NCBI GenBank assembly: GCA_030141605.1 | Contig: JAQGDQ010000042.1 | Coordinates: 62,001-126,000 of the forward strand | Source of the DNA: Tubiluchus corallicola | Lineage: Eukaryota; Priapulida; Priapulimorpha; Priapulimorphida; Tubiluchidae | Direction: 5' to 3' | Length of the DNA: 64,000 nt | Shown: positions 51,801 through 63,106 of the stretch, piece after piece | How positions within the stretch are numbered: position 1 is the first letter of the stretch | Layout: each line of letters opens with the position of its first letter | Program-made: the position numbers and the translations under genes | Notes under the pieces: generated by a model | The model's database searches: none | What the model saw: only the letters and a program-made list of their open reading frames with translations | Told to the model about the DNA's origin: nothing

Positions 51801-54098
51801 TCTGTGACTGTAAGTGAACTACAACAGCTTAATTTTTCACAATTGTCTCTCCATGAGAAAGTTGCAGTTAAGAAAAGAGGCCGTTCAACACCTGATCTTC
51901 AGATATAACTACAACATTAAAATTACATATGTTTGTTACGTTTTACACAGTATTAAAACAATGACTAAAATTTTCTGAAGCAGCACCCCCTCTAATTTTG
52001 GCTAAGAGTCGCCACTGCTAATCCTGTTACATTAAATGCAAAAAGATATTTCTTTTATTAAAATAAAGCATTGGGTGACTCGAAAGAAGTGATTAAGAAA
52101 ACTATGAAAGATTTGTACTTCTGAAATTCAGGTATGTGGACCTACAAACTTGTGTAGACAGTATCCACCAATGTTTTATTTAGCCTATAGTTTACTTCAA
52201 AAGCCAGTTCAAGGTGACAATTCTTATTACCAATATACCAATGTAGTATAATACATATAATATAGAGATGATAATCTTAAATAAGATATAGCCTACCAAT
52301 TTATGATGAGCAAGACAAATGATTATCAGCTCAGACCAAAAGGTTAACTTGAAAGACCTGAGCCTAACAGGCAATTTGGAATAACATGGTGCAGGAGGTG
52401 CAACACAATGGAAGGAAAGCATGAATGTGAAGATGTGGTGAGAAAGATGATGAAATAATGGAGAATGAAAAGATGTTAGGATTAGGTTTAAAAATTTAGT
52501 AGTTAATGAGATATATTAAACTTATTAGTTATTACTGGTGGAAGTTTTAAACTTAAATAGCTGTGTTTATCTCATTAAAGCATTTTTGCTTGTACTAAAA
52601 CTGTGGATATTAGTAGAGTATACGAAAAAGAATATTTCAGATAAATTTTTACGAAGGCTATTGAGATTTTTTTTGTTAATAGTATGATTGACCCAAGGGT
52701 GGACATACTAACAGCATCATGGTCACCGTTTACTGAAGTTGACTGGGTAATGCCTTTACTGACTGAGCTGTCTGACTGGCGTGCAAAGTTAGATCAGATT
52801 GAAGCTAAACTGGCTGCCAATGCTAACGACACACATGTTGTATTCGTTGCTGATTTTCCTGGTATATTTTTATGCATATATGTTGTAGTTTACTTTCAAC
52901 ACTTTTTTGAATGTTTTGCATTAATAAAAGCAACTATCACTTTCTAATCATTTGCTGTGTATCTGGTTCATATTTATTGTTTTCTTGTGTAGCATTCTTT
53001 AATAGATGAACAAAATGTAACCATTAGTTCATTTTAGCTGTCCTGTGACCATTTATAAAGTACTATAAACATATTTTGTGTGAATTCAAATGTTTAGAGT
53101 TATTCTTGGAGAACTATATTGAAGAGGATTTGGGGAATGTTACCCTGACAGTCTTAAAAGGTGATGTTATGGTGGAGAAGACCAGACACAATGTAACATT
53201 ACACAAAGGAGACGAAATCTCGGTATGTTTGAAGATATTTAATTTTATTATTTTATCATCAAAATATTTCCTAAACAAATTAATGTTGGTATGGACCCAC
53301 ATTTAACTGCTTTTTGAAACCAAACTTTTAAAAAAGGACACGTGAAAAAGTTGGAACGCAGCCTGGATTTGAACCAAAGACCTTCTACTTACAAGGCACA
53401 TGCCATAACCACTAAGTTACTGTGTTCTACATCAATCATAATAGAGCAGTATTCATCCCTTTTAGCTGGCCAGCCATTTTCGCCAGCACTTTCAATGTTA
53501 GCGAATCTTTGCTAATAATTTTGATGTTAGGATTATGAATAACTAATTCCATGAAATAGTACTAAAAGTAAAAATGTACTAAAATGGAGTTAGTGTACTA
53601 AAATAGAGTGTTTCTTTAATTGTTCTGTTTAGATTACGTCTGGAGCATCTCACCTGGTACATACTGTATCATCATATCCATCATGCTACCTTTACACATA
53701 CGTCAACATCACAGACATTGAATTGCAGAAAAATGTTAGCATTTTTGAGGAGCAGTTAATTCTTGCAAACAGTTCTGAAGGTATTGATGTTGCAGTAACA
53801 TCAGTAATATCTCAGTAGGCAGCATGTTATTCCGTTCTTATTAAAAAAATACTGGTTTTTATTGCACTTAGTGCTTGCGTTTCTTTTGTAACTTAAGTTT
53901 AGTGCGTGCTAGGGCATCCCTGTAAGGCCAAAAGTATTAATTGTTATTGATATTGGAGATATTAAATGTTAAAGGCTTTTTGTAAATTTGAATATCTTTA
54001 TATGCAGTAATAGGTTACATAATTCAGAAGAGAAAAAGATTTTAGATCTGTATAATTTCTTGTGATTTTACTCGATTGCCTCCTTTAAGTTTATCAGC

Positions 54099-54135
<37 letters not shown>

Positions 54136-55439
54136 TTAAAACTACTAAAATCTTTTGAAAATCTTATTTAACTATCAATATTTATTATTACAGTTTGTGT
54201 CAAAAAGCACAATTTGACTTGTAGCTCAAAGTAGCTAAGAAGTCGCTAATTTATTTCTTGTAATGAATTTGTGTCAGCTACTTGGAGTTTTAACTTACAG
54301 ATTCGACAGCAAAGTTAAAGGACTTACTGAATAGCACTGTAAACGTAGATAAGTATATGCAAGTGCTAGAGCAAAGACAAAAAGAAAAGGTTAAAGAACA
54401 AATGAGTGTGCCAGCTATACTGAAGAAATTTTTGTCCCGCAAGTTAAAGATGTTCTTGGACAGGTGTGATTGTTCTCTTTTTGCTATTTTCTATAGTAAT
54501 TTTAAGAAAATTCCAGATATTTAATTATTTTTATTTAGAAATAGTTCGTGTAATAGATCTGCAGGTTATGCATGTTGTAATAGATCTGCAGGTTATGCAT
54601 CTTGTAAAATTATATTGGTGATATCTTTATCCAGTGAGGTGGTAGAAATAGCACGATTATTAAACTTTTTCATAAACTTTCTGGAGTTTTTAGGGAACGT
54701 ATCTTTAGAAGTATATATATTAATTAATAATAGTGTTTTAAAAATATGAACACTAATGATATTAAAAAACATGGTGCAGCACTTTATTTTTACGTTTCGG
54801 CTGTGCAAGCAGCCATCACTAACCCTCTGATAATTTAAGCTTACAATGAATGAATGAATTTTATTTGCATTTTTAACACAGTAATAATGCACAAATAAAT
54901 AGTAAAAAGTTAAAAGCAACTAGCGCTAGCAATGCGAGAAAAAAATCTGATGCATAAAATATCAATTACTTTCAACTTTATAACAGCGACTTAAGGAACC
55001 CCACAAATTAGTACAATAAAAGTATTGATCATTTAAAACTCTTTATAAAATTACAACTGATAAGCAAAAAAAAATTGGGTGAGAAAAAGACACAAGAACA
55101 ATTGATCTACATTAGAAAAACAAGGTGGCTAAGAAAGTTCTGATATAGATACACTCTATTTGACTGTTGTAGGTTGATGATGATGGTGGCTTCCATTTGG
55201 ACAGTCAAAACATATCAGATAATATTCTGCATCATGCTTCTTCTACATCGTTAGTACTTTTAATCAGTCTTTGTTTGTTACCTAATAATGATTTTGTTTT
55301 AAAATTTAGTTGGTACATGTTGGTTCAAGCTGTGATAAGCATCACAACTGGCGTTCCTCTGAAAGCTTTGTTAAATGCAACCAGTCACGTTTACTCTGGA
55401 AGAGAAGAGATATCAATGCCTGTGTTATCACCTTCTTGA
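36867..55439 (+). CDS. GGCX: Vitamin K-dependent gamma-glutamyl carboxylase, 14 exons
   Basis: Exons: 36867-37035, 37542-37697, 38100-38265, 39666-39851, 46737-46900, 48013-48194, 48969-49151, 49574-49705, 50749-50900, 52683-52861, 53098-53222, 53633-53780, 54301-54463, 55310-55439. They total 2235 nt, exactly 744 codons plus stop (vertebrate enzymes are about 758). The protein converts Glu to Gla in propeptide-bearing substrates using vitamin K hydroquinone, O2 and CO2, in the ER membrane. Landmarks: FDWPDVSSW and [18 protein letters not shown] (Cys of the known disulfide) and its partner AHCIQRR in exon 9; [30 protein letters not shown], holding the active-site Lys pair; [55 protein letters not shown]. 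Hydrophobic N-terminal half (membrane helices), luminal C-terminal half. Intron 4 (6.9 kb) contains a separate BTB gene. Confidence 0.97.
38881..39033. repeat. Tandem duplication, 77-bp unit, two copies
   Basis: AAACCATCATTCTGCCACTC at 38881 recurs at 38958 with few mismatches, running through CTCTGGGTTTGAATCCCACT and GACTCGTGTTTTTTCAAGTC. Lies in GGCX intron 3. Confidence 0.85.
40664..40682. repeat. (TA)n microsatellite
   Basis: Pure TA dinucleotide run in GGCX intron 4. Confidence 0.8.
41803..42687 (+). CDS. Intronless BTB-BACK protein (BTBD1/2/3/6-like, no PHR domain), nested in GGCX intron 4
   Basis: A complete 294-codon frame. BTB domain at about residues 37-140: [41 protein letters not shown] domain at about 150-265: [71 protein letters not shown]. 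The BACK signature matches BTBD1/2/3/6. Those proteins carry a C-terminal PHR domain of about 150 residues, absent here; the protein ends soon after BACK with a basic tail ([11 protein letters not shown]). Relatives act as Cullin-3 adaptors, and this one could dimerise and bind Cul3, but its substrate-binding part is not recognisable. It lies on the same strand as GGCX inside its longest intron. An AATAAA lies about 265 bp after the stop (42953). Intronlessness suggests retrocopy origin; the frame is intact. Confidence 0.93.
   Translation: MGDRIFTNRRGEPCTMREMLDGLPDWSERFRCMYEKKLLMDLTFLVGPDEIQVKACKFMLAHRSRVFRNMLREYEPDESVRVSLPGEDPEAFRRFIKYLYLDELENADDIDALISYARLAVKYGIKDMQDHLYILHMKNVVNETNVCSLLEATSGFYRADCMEHWLAYIDAHCQEVIHAEGFSSLSYNNVLQIVQREALCVNELDLFNAVMCWAAAECQRQTLDSTPENHRAVLTEILSHIRFPVMDLQEFASGPARIGVLTDEEVTNVFISVRAPSSTVPLFPHRKRGYSDDS
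44188..44290. repeat. 34-bp tandem repeat, three copies
   Basis: CTGAGTAAATTATATTTAAT starts at 44189, 44223 and 44257 with TATATGAAATC spacing. Lies in GGCX intron 4, downstream of the nested gene. Confidence 0.9.
45701..45745. repeat. Perfect-armed hairpin
   Basis: AACTCCAGTG and its exact reverse complement CACTGGAGTT enclose a second palindrome, TCCTCAATTGAGGA. It may be a small cruciform or the core of a decayed foldback element. Confidence 0.6.
46185..46382. mobile_element. Pogo-like MITE end
   Basis: Ends ...TGACTTACGCGGAGTTTACTG, i.e. CAGTAAACTCCGCGTAAGTC on the other strand, with repeated GAGTTAGGCGAA / GAGTTATGTG units upstream. This is the layout of pogo/Tigger-type ends. The opposite end is not clear. 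Confidence 0.45.
47269..47480. repeat. Dispersed repeat, copy B (partner at 13199-13460)
   Basis: Begins GTGGTACATAACCCTTTGCT and follows copy A through GAATCTATCAT, GCAGCAACTTCTAGAACTCA and GTGTCACAAG. Lies in GGCX intron 5, in the plus direction as copy A is written. Confidence 0.6.
50395..50462 (+). mobile_element. Possible LINE ORF2 C-terminal end
   Basis: Reads [14 protein letters not shown] then stop, resembling the FK..LK.HLF ending of CR1/jockey-type LINEs. A very short match in GGCX intron 8. Confidence 0.3.
51392..52017. mobile_element. hAT element with perfect 8-bp target duplication
   Basis: The left end CAGTGGCAGCTC is inverted at the right end as GAGTCGCCACTG (10 of 12). The flanks are identical: CTAATCCT at 51384-51391 and at 52018-52025. 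Subterminal GCAGCACCCCCTG and GCAGCACCCCCTCT also repeat at each end, in direct orientation. 626 bp long, with no intact transposase, so it is a deletion derivative. Lies in GGCX intron 9. Confidence 0.92.
53353..53427 (-). tRNA. tRNA-like sequence, Thr(TGT)-like, probable pseudogene or SINE head
   Basis: On the minus strand: acceptor arms GAACACA and TGCGTTC pair at 6 of 7 positions. A box A-like TTAGTGGTTATGGC follows, then an anticodon loop CTTGTAA (TGT) with a 4-of-5 stem including one wobble, a T arm TTTGG/CCAGG and box B GGTTCAAATCC. The D stem is poor and several positions are unusual. It sits antisense in GGCX intron 11. Confidence 0.45.
54102..54135. repeat. (TAA)n microsatellite
   Basis: About 11 TAA units in GGCX intron 12. 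Confidence 0.9.
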
Positions 55440-57942
55440 GTAATGATCACATTAACTTGAAAACTGTGCCCATCATGCTTAAATGTTCACATTAGATTAA
55501 GTGTTTGTACATGTAATTGATTTTCTTCACAGATAGCTTTGCCCTAATTAGAGACGGACAAATAACAAAAAAAATGTTTCAACTTATTTCTCTACGATTT
55601 TAAAACAACCCTATTACTCTGCTCTCATTTCTTGTAAATGCATTTTGAATCAGAAACGGCTTTGTTCATTTGCCAATTTGCAACTGTTTTGCAGAGCAAA
55701 CTAAAAATGAACATTTTAAGTGCAAATTTACACAGTAGCTTTTTCTCAAGTTTAGTATTACAGAACAATTGTCACATTGGATTTTAGTGTATTTTTATGT
55801 TAGTGATTATCGACTTCTCGTGCTTTCTGTCTACACTCATTAAAATTTTCATTGATTAAATGTCTTGATCTATCAAAACTTGTACTCTATAGCTTTTATT
55901 CACATTTTCCTAAAATCTTGAAACATTATAGTTAGTTAATTGACTACTTATATAGTTGTTCTTAAAATCAATTGAAAAATATGGTTAATTGATTGAATTT
56001 ATTTATGTTGTATGCAAAACCCCAAAAATTATGATTTTGTTTTCTCTATAAATTTATTTATTTATTATTCATAATTTATACCACTGATCAGTATTATATC
56101 TCATCGTTTTACCTATGAATGTGTATATTTTTTGATGAATTTAAGATATTATATACTGCTTTGTATGGTTGTGCTTCAGACTGCTTCCCATTAAACTGTT
56201 TTCTGTGCAAAGAAAAATACTTTCTTGCCTTTGAAGTGTTTAGAAACCGTGTCTTTGATATACATGCTGTTTATTTTACTGCAGTGGCTAGACTAAGCCT
56301 GTCGAAAGACAAACTAAAGAAAGTTTACAGAATTTTTTGTAACAGGAAAAAACGGTTTATCATTGGAAAGAAGGTAATAAAGTCCTTACATGTTCATAAA
56401 TTAATTGTCATGAGACATGTTCTATAATGATTATCACAAGAAATCTTAAAATGCCACATTTTTTACCCATAATAGTCTGTTTATATCACTGTATAGAATG
56501 TACATTGAAGTTTGACGAAACTTGTGCATACAGAAACTTCTTAGAGACGAACAGTCGTTAAAAATTAATTAAATCTGTTAATTCACTATTCCACGAAATG
56601 ATGAAAAACCTGAGAAATTTAAAAAATTGAAAAATTAATAATACACTTCGATCACCGCAATTTGATCTGCATTGTTGTATTAAACATAAACATTTCATAA
56701 CATCAACAATCACCGGTCACAACTAAAAGTGACAAGGTTTTACACTATTTATCGCTCTACAGTCTACCACACCCGATTTTACACACGAATCAAGCAATTA
56801 ATAATTTTGCAACCATGTCTCTTAATTTTTCCTATTTTGCTTCCCTAGTGTCAAGTATAACTAAAGTATAATAAGTGTCAAGCTACACTTGACAAAATAC
56901 CTTGGCTGTTATAATGTAATCTGTGTTCAAAGTAATTAGTTAAATACATGAAAATTAAATAAAGCCTACAGTGTACTATTTAACACACTTAAGGATGAAC
57001 CACAGTCTATCAGTAGAACTACAACATTCCACAACTGCAGTACTACAAAATTTAATGACTATGCAACCAATTTTACTAGTACACAAGATAGGGTACACAT
57101 ATAACAAACCACTATTATCTCAAATATTTTCCAATTACAATGTGTTATTCTCGTGTCTGAGCAAACTGAATATCAAACAATGAAAATTTGCAGCAGATAT
57201 TCCTAATTGCAGCAGACAAGTTTAGGTTCCTATACTAGTAGCATAAAATAGCAAAAATGTTAGCTTTATTTACAGACTATAATAAAATTGTGAACTTAAA
57301 TTAATTCAAAAGAAAAAAGCAATATAGCCGAAGTTACCCTTCAAATTAGACTGACAGTTAAGCTAAGACTACGTCACAAATGAATGATAAAACAAGATAG
57401 AATTGATTTAAATTTTTCTGCTACTCATAAACATGCTGAATAATCAGAAAGATTTTACATCCAGTAATAATTAACCAACAAATACATAATTCATCCCTGA
57501 TATATCTGTTGAAGATCGTCTACAGTGGTCCCCATAGTAGACCCTATCTGTAATATCTAAATGCAAAAGCATTTACCAAATATTTAAAACTAATTCTCAC
57601 TAATTTTGTAAAAGCAGTTAACTGCTTGGCCTTTATAGGAATTTACAGGAATGGTCAATTTATAAGCAAAGGTTAAAAAGTTATAGTCAAGAAAAATCAC
57701 TGCATTACACTGACATGGATGTGTTGCAGTCTAAAATTAGGTAGTCGTCAACATGAAGTATTTAATTTCTGTTGCCTCGTATACAGAAATATCAAAAGCT
57801 CGCCCAAGAGGGATTTTAAAATAATTTTACCTTGGACTTGGTAAGCATTACAAGCACAGTAACTGCCAGTGATGCTTATTAAACAACAGGCTGCAACTAA
57901 CAAGCAGCAATTTTATGAAGGCCCAGTTGATTCATTATCAGA
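55440..57942. other. Intergenic region between convergent GGCX and ALDH9A1
   Basis: AT-rich 3' flanks of two genes. A plus-strand frame at 56119-56427 contains FEVFRNRVFDIHAVYF and ends near a GTAATA donor, but matches nothing I recognise. Otherwise I see nothing. Confidence 0.4.
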
Positions 57943-60900
57943 TTAATCTTGGTGTGTAAAATGCCCTTCAATGGGACCCATTTCTACATAAATAGTTTTT
58001 AGCTGAGTATATTGATCAATGGCTGCGCAGCCATTTTCTCTGCCAATCCCTGACATCTTGTAACCTCCAAAGGGTACCTCTGGGGGATAGATATTGTAGT
58101 TGTTGATGCAAATGCCTCCTGCCTGTAGATGATGTGCAACTCTGTGTGCTCTCTTTATGTCTCGTGTAAACACTCCTCCTGCAAGACCGTATGGCGTAAA
58201 ATTGGCTCTAGTCAGTACCTCCTCTTCTGTGTCAAACGGAAGGATTGTCATGACAGCGCCGAAGACCTCCTTATTGACAATCTCCATATTATCCCGGCAA
58301 TTTGTTAGGATCGTTGGCTGAAAGTAGAACCCATTTTCTAAATGTGGATCGGTTGGGATGAAAGGTTTGCCACCAGTGACGCATTCAGCCCCTTCGTCTA
58401 GTGCCCTATCAACAAATCCCGTAATTTTATCAAGCTGCTTCTTACTTATTGTAGCTCCTACTTTTGTAGCTTCATCCAGCGGATCACCAATTCTCAGTCG
58501 CTCCGTCTCATCTTTTATGCGCGCCAAAAAAGAGTCCAACATTCGGCGCTGAACGTAAACTCTTGTAGCAGCAGTGCATACCTGGCCCTGAGACAAAAAG
58601 TTTGCATTCATAGTCCCAGTTATGGCTGTATCTAAATCTGTATCGTCAAAAATAATTAGAGGGGATTTTCCTCCCAATTCAAGGGTAACATTCTTTATTC
58701 CTTCGGCACAATTTTTCATCACTCGTTTACCAACTTTAACACTGCCAGTGAAAGAGACTTTTGCAACATCTGGATGTTCACACAAACGCTCGCCAGTAGG
58801 TCCTAGTCCTTGCAATATGTTAAAAACCCCTTTTGGCAATCCGGCTTCCTCAAATATTTCAGCAAGAATGATGGCCGTAAGAGGGGTTAATGGCGATGGT
58901 TTAAATATCATGGTATTGCCACAAGCAAGAGCAGGGGCAGCCTTCCAGCTAACAGTTAGAAATGGAAAATTCCAAACTCCAATTCCTACACAAACTCCTA
59001 GCGGTTCTCTCCTGACTATACCAAATGACCCATTTGGAAGGGTTACAGATTGTCCTATTTGAGCAGTTATAGCAGCATGACCTGCCATATAAGACAGGCA
59101 ATCTGCACTAGCTTGAATGTCGACCCTAGCTTCCCAAATGGGTTTACCACAATTTCGTGTTTCAATGTCAGCAATCTGTTCCACCCGCTTTCTAATAATA
59201 CTAGCTGCTTTTTGTAATACAACTCCTCTTTCAACGCCGGGTGTTTCAGACCATTGTTTGAAAGCTGTTTTTGCTGTCTGAAAATAAAACAAAATATATA
59301 GTAATACATAATTGCAAATATAATTAAGACAGCACATGTATTTAGAAAGAGACCACCTTTATCCGTATTTTTGTAATATGTAATTTTGCGGTAACGTAAA
59401 GGAAGCTCTCACTTAAAGATGCATACCATTAACTGACATTTCTTTCTACTAATCAAGCATTGCTGTTATCAATTTGTTCACTTTGTAATGAGTGTCTCAC
59501 ACTAACACCAAATTCCTTGCTTACTAAAACACTCAAACCATTTCTGTTGTGCTGACAACTTCTAAAAAATTGTTAGCAACATAAATTTGCTATTTATGAT
59601 TGGTTTAATGCTCTTCCTAGCAAGCCAGATGTTTACACATTATCTAATATGACGTGCCATACTGCTTGATACTAGTGCATGAAGATGTGCAATGAAACCA
59701 CCTGATCTGATGAAATTTCACCTACATTTTTATTACAGAAACACATTTCCAAAAAATACAAATTATATTATTTTCTAGGGAAGGCATTGCATCATTTATT
59801 AGTGCTTCCTGAAGAACCTTAACACAATCTGGACTACTAAGTGCCTCTAGTGTCCAGTACTACTCGCAATCAGGACTGTGCTAATAGCTGCTCCATTCTT
59901 TATGTAATTCACATTAAAACTGGTAGACGGACAACACAGTATAAGCATAAAGCAAGGAAAAAACTAAAATGTGGTACGAGGCAGATGGAATTTCATGTAT
60001 TAAATGAATGAAAAGCTATAAAATTACTAGTAATTTTACACGAATTATGTAGTCATGCCGTTAACATTGCAAAAAGACTCTTAAAACACGATAAATGTAA
60101 AAACTATTTTTTGCTTTCTACGAAAGTCTGCTTTAATTACAGGACAAGAAAAGGGGTACCTGAAGTAGGTTTCAGAAAAATTGCCTTAAAAAATTATACT
60201 ACTTTACAGCAATTTCATGCACATATTGTATTCGCGCTGAAAGGAATTTTCATTTTAAATCTCCTGAAATACTGTTCCGACGGCGCCATTACATAACGTC
60301 ACTATGCCATGTAAATCAGGGGAAGAAAAGGCAATTTTAAACTATGACCCAAAAAAGCTTTCTGTGCAAATCTATATTACTTAGCATTTCACTTACCTGC
60401 TGCAAAGACTTAAGTAACCAGACTAACAATTTAAAATGTTTGTGCCAATTGGTAAAATGTCGCTGACTTACCCTCCAGGGTTGCGCCACTCACTAGCCAA
60501 AAACGTATTTTCAATCTTATTGACAAGATACAGTAATTTAAAATTTTGCTGAATTAGCAACATGTATGCTAAGAATGCTCTGATTATTTTTTCAACTTTA
60601 CTTAATGTTATCAAAACTTGTTTCAAACGACCTACCATTAAAATGGCTGCGCCTAACGGTCATCGCGTGAGTGTAAATTTACACGTTTTATACAGCGTTA
60701 TGGCCGATGCAAGCCATGCATACGAAAAAGTAGTATGTAAGTGGAATAAAATTTCGAGACGAATTTTTTAAGCTTTATGTAAGTGGAGGGTTTTCTTGTG
60801 CTTTAACTATTTTTGTTGGAAAGATTGCTGTTTTTGCTTCATACCTTCCTGTAATACACAATACAAGAGCTACTTTCTGCTTACATTGTTTTTTGACTTT

Positions 60901-61886
60901 TGAGTTATTATTCAAAACTTATCTTTTGATTGAAAGGTAATGCTATTAATGCATGATTGCACTTAGCGCTATCATGATGTCTGAATATTGCTTTAGTAAG
61001 CCAAATTAATATGAAGACTGTCAGCATGACGATATTGCCGATAAGTGAAGTTATAATGTTGTGATTGACACGGTGCTCGGCCTATTGTAGCTTGTAGTAG
61101 TGGGTGTCCATGTCTGACAAGTTTTTCATTTGCATTTCTTTATGAGAACAAATGTTACAGTTTTGTCAACACTGTTAGCTCTTTTACCAATTGTTTATGT
61201 TAAGCACAAATAATGAACATACATTGGTGATAAGCCATGTATGAAGCGCATGTATGTGCTAATACACGTGTGGTGACCTTGTCATAACACTATGGCATTG
61301 TACAAATATCCGGCCTAGCAGCCGACTAGCAGTCGTTGATTACTCATCTTGCTACAAGAAGGTTCTAGGCCTTGAATTGAATGGCGAATGAAAGATAAAT
61401 GTTAACATAGCTGATAATTTACCACAATTAAAGTAATTGCAAAGATACAGTATATGCTTGATTAAGACCATGGTGCACCAATAATAAAATTTATTAGCAA
61501 TCCTGTATACTGAATTGCTATCAGCTAGGATCATTAAAGGAGAAAGACACTTAATCTTATTTATTATTATTATCATTGTATTGTTTTATCCATTATGTTG
61601 ATTGTTGTAAAATAAACGTATTCTATTCTGTTCTCTGGACTAACGAAATTACCGCAATAGCTTCATCAACGTCTGTCTTTCCAGATCCTGGGCATTCACA
61701 TATGGCGTCACCTGTAGCAGGGTCTAGTACTTGGAAATTTCCTTCAATTTCTCTAGGAGCAACTTGTCTTCCACCAACCCAGTTTAATGCTTCATTTATG
61801 ATTAGGTTGGGCCTTTTGGAATGAGTAGAATGTGTGTAGAAATGACGAACACATGCAGATACACGTTTTCCTGCTGTTCTCCACAT
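57943..61886 (-). CDS. ALDH9A1: ALDH9A1-like 4-trimethylaminobutyraldehyde dehydrogenase, two exons
   Basis: Exon 1 61886-61653 and exon 2 59277-57943 join in frame (EAIA|TAKTAF) for 522 residues; family members are about 494-518. It oxidises aldehydes such as 4-trimethylaminobutyraldehyde with NAD+, a step of carnitine synthesis. Visible sites: WNFPF (catalytic Asn, about residue 181), FKPSPLTP, FTGSV in the NAD-binding fold (about 254-258), LELGGK (catalytic Glu, about 278), GQVCTA (nucleophile Cys, about 312), KEVFGAVM, and the C-terminal PFGGYKMSGIGRENG. The end VEMGPIEG resembles the VEMGDVES of ALDH9A1, which separates it from other ALDHs. The N-terminus MWRTAGKRVSACVRHFYTHS is basic with no acidic residue, so a mitochondrial presequence is possible (inference). 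Almost the whole enzyme is in one exon. Confidence 0.95.
59278..61652. other. ALDH9A1 intron
   Basis: A single 2.4-kb GT-AG intron with no supported gene. At 60642-60666 the plus strand reads AAAATGGCTGCGCC, giving a short frame MAAPNGHR followed by a GTGAGT donor. This looks like a cryptic promoter and first exon, but no downstream partner exon was found. Confidence 0.5.
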
Positions 61887-62205
61887 TTTGCTATTGATAT
61901 TTACACCTAAATTAAAAAAATGATTCTATGAAAATTCGCACTAAATTTTTATCTAAAGAAAAACTAAGAAATTACGCCAAGAACATGACATTGTAAAAAC
62001 TTACATACAGTCATATACAAACAGGTTACTTAGCCTGGTAAACATTCATTTTCTTATGATGTCCTTTCTCGGTCGTGAAAGGAGTGTACCAATCTATACC
62101 GGCGTTGTTCTCTTGTTTTTATTTGTGGCTGGATGGCTGACAGAAAGCTGTAGTTTGCTGTACAGTACTTTCTAGCAGGCGGCTTATAACAATAATTTAT
62201 TTACT
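61887..62205. promoter_or_regulatory. Bidirectional promoter region, ALDH9A1 / METTL16
   Basis: Only about 320 bp separate the two start codons, which point away from each other, so the two genes probably share this regulatory region. Some CpG occurs near 62080-62105. No TATA box in a convincing place. Confidence 0.5.
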
Positions 62206-63106
62206 ATGAGGTTTAATGAATTTATGCATCCGCGGAATATCTATAAAGATAATCCCCCGGATTTTAAACAGCTGTCAATCCAAGATCCACAGTTTCGGCA
62301 ATTTTGTTTGTTAGACACAGCGGGAAACGTGACCATCAATTTCAAAGATCCTGAGTCACTCAAAGCATTGTCATGCACGTTGCTAAAACAAGATTTTCAA
62401 CTTGAGATTGAAATTCCAAGTGATAGGTTAATTCCAACGGTACCTGGCAGATTAAACTACATTTTATGGTTAGAGGATATATTAGAAAAAGATGTTGGGG
62501 AAAGCACAAACGGCGTCGATGTAGGTAATTGGTGTTAACACAGCACAAGCTGTTAATAAAATCGTTTGGTTAAATAGTCTAAGCGGTTATTGAAAAGTTG
62601 GCCTTAAACTAATGAGTAAGGAAAATAACGGCTTTGGCGAAATAACCAAGGCTCACAGTTAATCTGTGACAAATTTTTTTGGGGTCCAGGTTGCCCTCGG
62701 GTGACCCGCCTACTTTTGCGGGATGCCCTTGTTGTAGCGATCTGCCCTATTTTATTATCTAAAAGTATTTTGTATTGAGGTATTTGTTAAAGTATAATGC
62801 CTAAAAGAAAGTGCTGTGGAAATTTATTGTACAACAGTGACAATTCTAGTTTGCAGATTTATACTGTCACAAATGATATCAACTGGACAGAAATTTTGAA
62901 CTATCTAGTCTTAATTAGTCTCATACCACTATGAATATACTGTACATTTTTTTAAAATGTTGTAGGTTGTGGTGCATCATGTATCTACCCACTGCTGGGT
63001 GCAAAACAGAATGGCTGGCACTTCACAGCCACTGAACTGGATTCTGTTTCATATGACTGTGCTGTCAGTAATGTCACAAAGAACAAGTTAGACAATTATA
63101 TAATAG
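62206..63106 (+). CDS. METTL16: METTL16, U6 snRNA / MAT2A mRNA m6A methyltransferase, first two exons
   Basis: Exons 62206-62524 and 62966-63106, joined as VDVG|CGASCIYP; the donor after exon 2 is GTAGGT. The N-terminus MHPRNIYKDNPPDF and FKDPESLKALSCTLL, then RLIPTVPGRLNYILWLEDIL, are the METTL16 N-terminal module. VDVGCGASCIYPLLG is the SAM-binding motif I of the methyltransferase fold. The enzyme methylates U6 snRNA and hairpins in the SAM synthetase mRNA. The catalytic NPPF motif and the RNA-binding C-terminal regions lie beyond the right edge. About 153 residues are present. Confidence 0.93.

Noticed and set aside
58622-59062. 146-codon plus-strand frame
   Set aside because: Antisense shadow of the ALDH9A1 coding exon, whose minus-strand protein is unambiguous.
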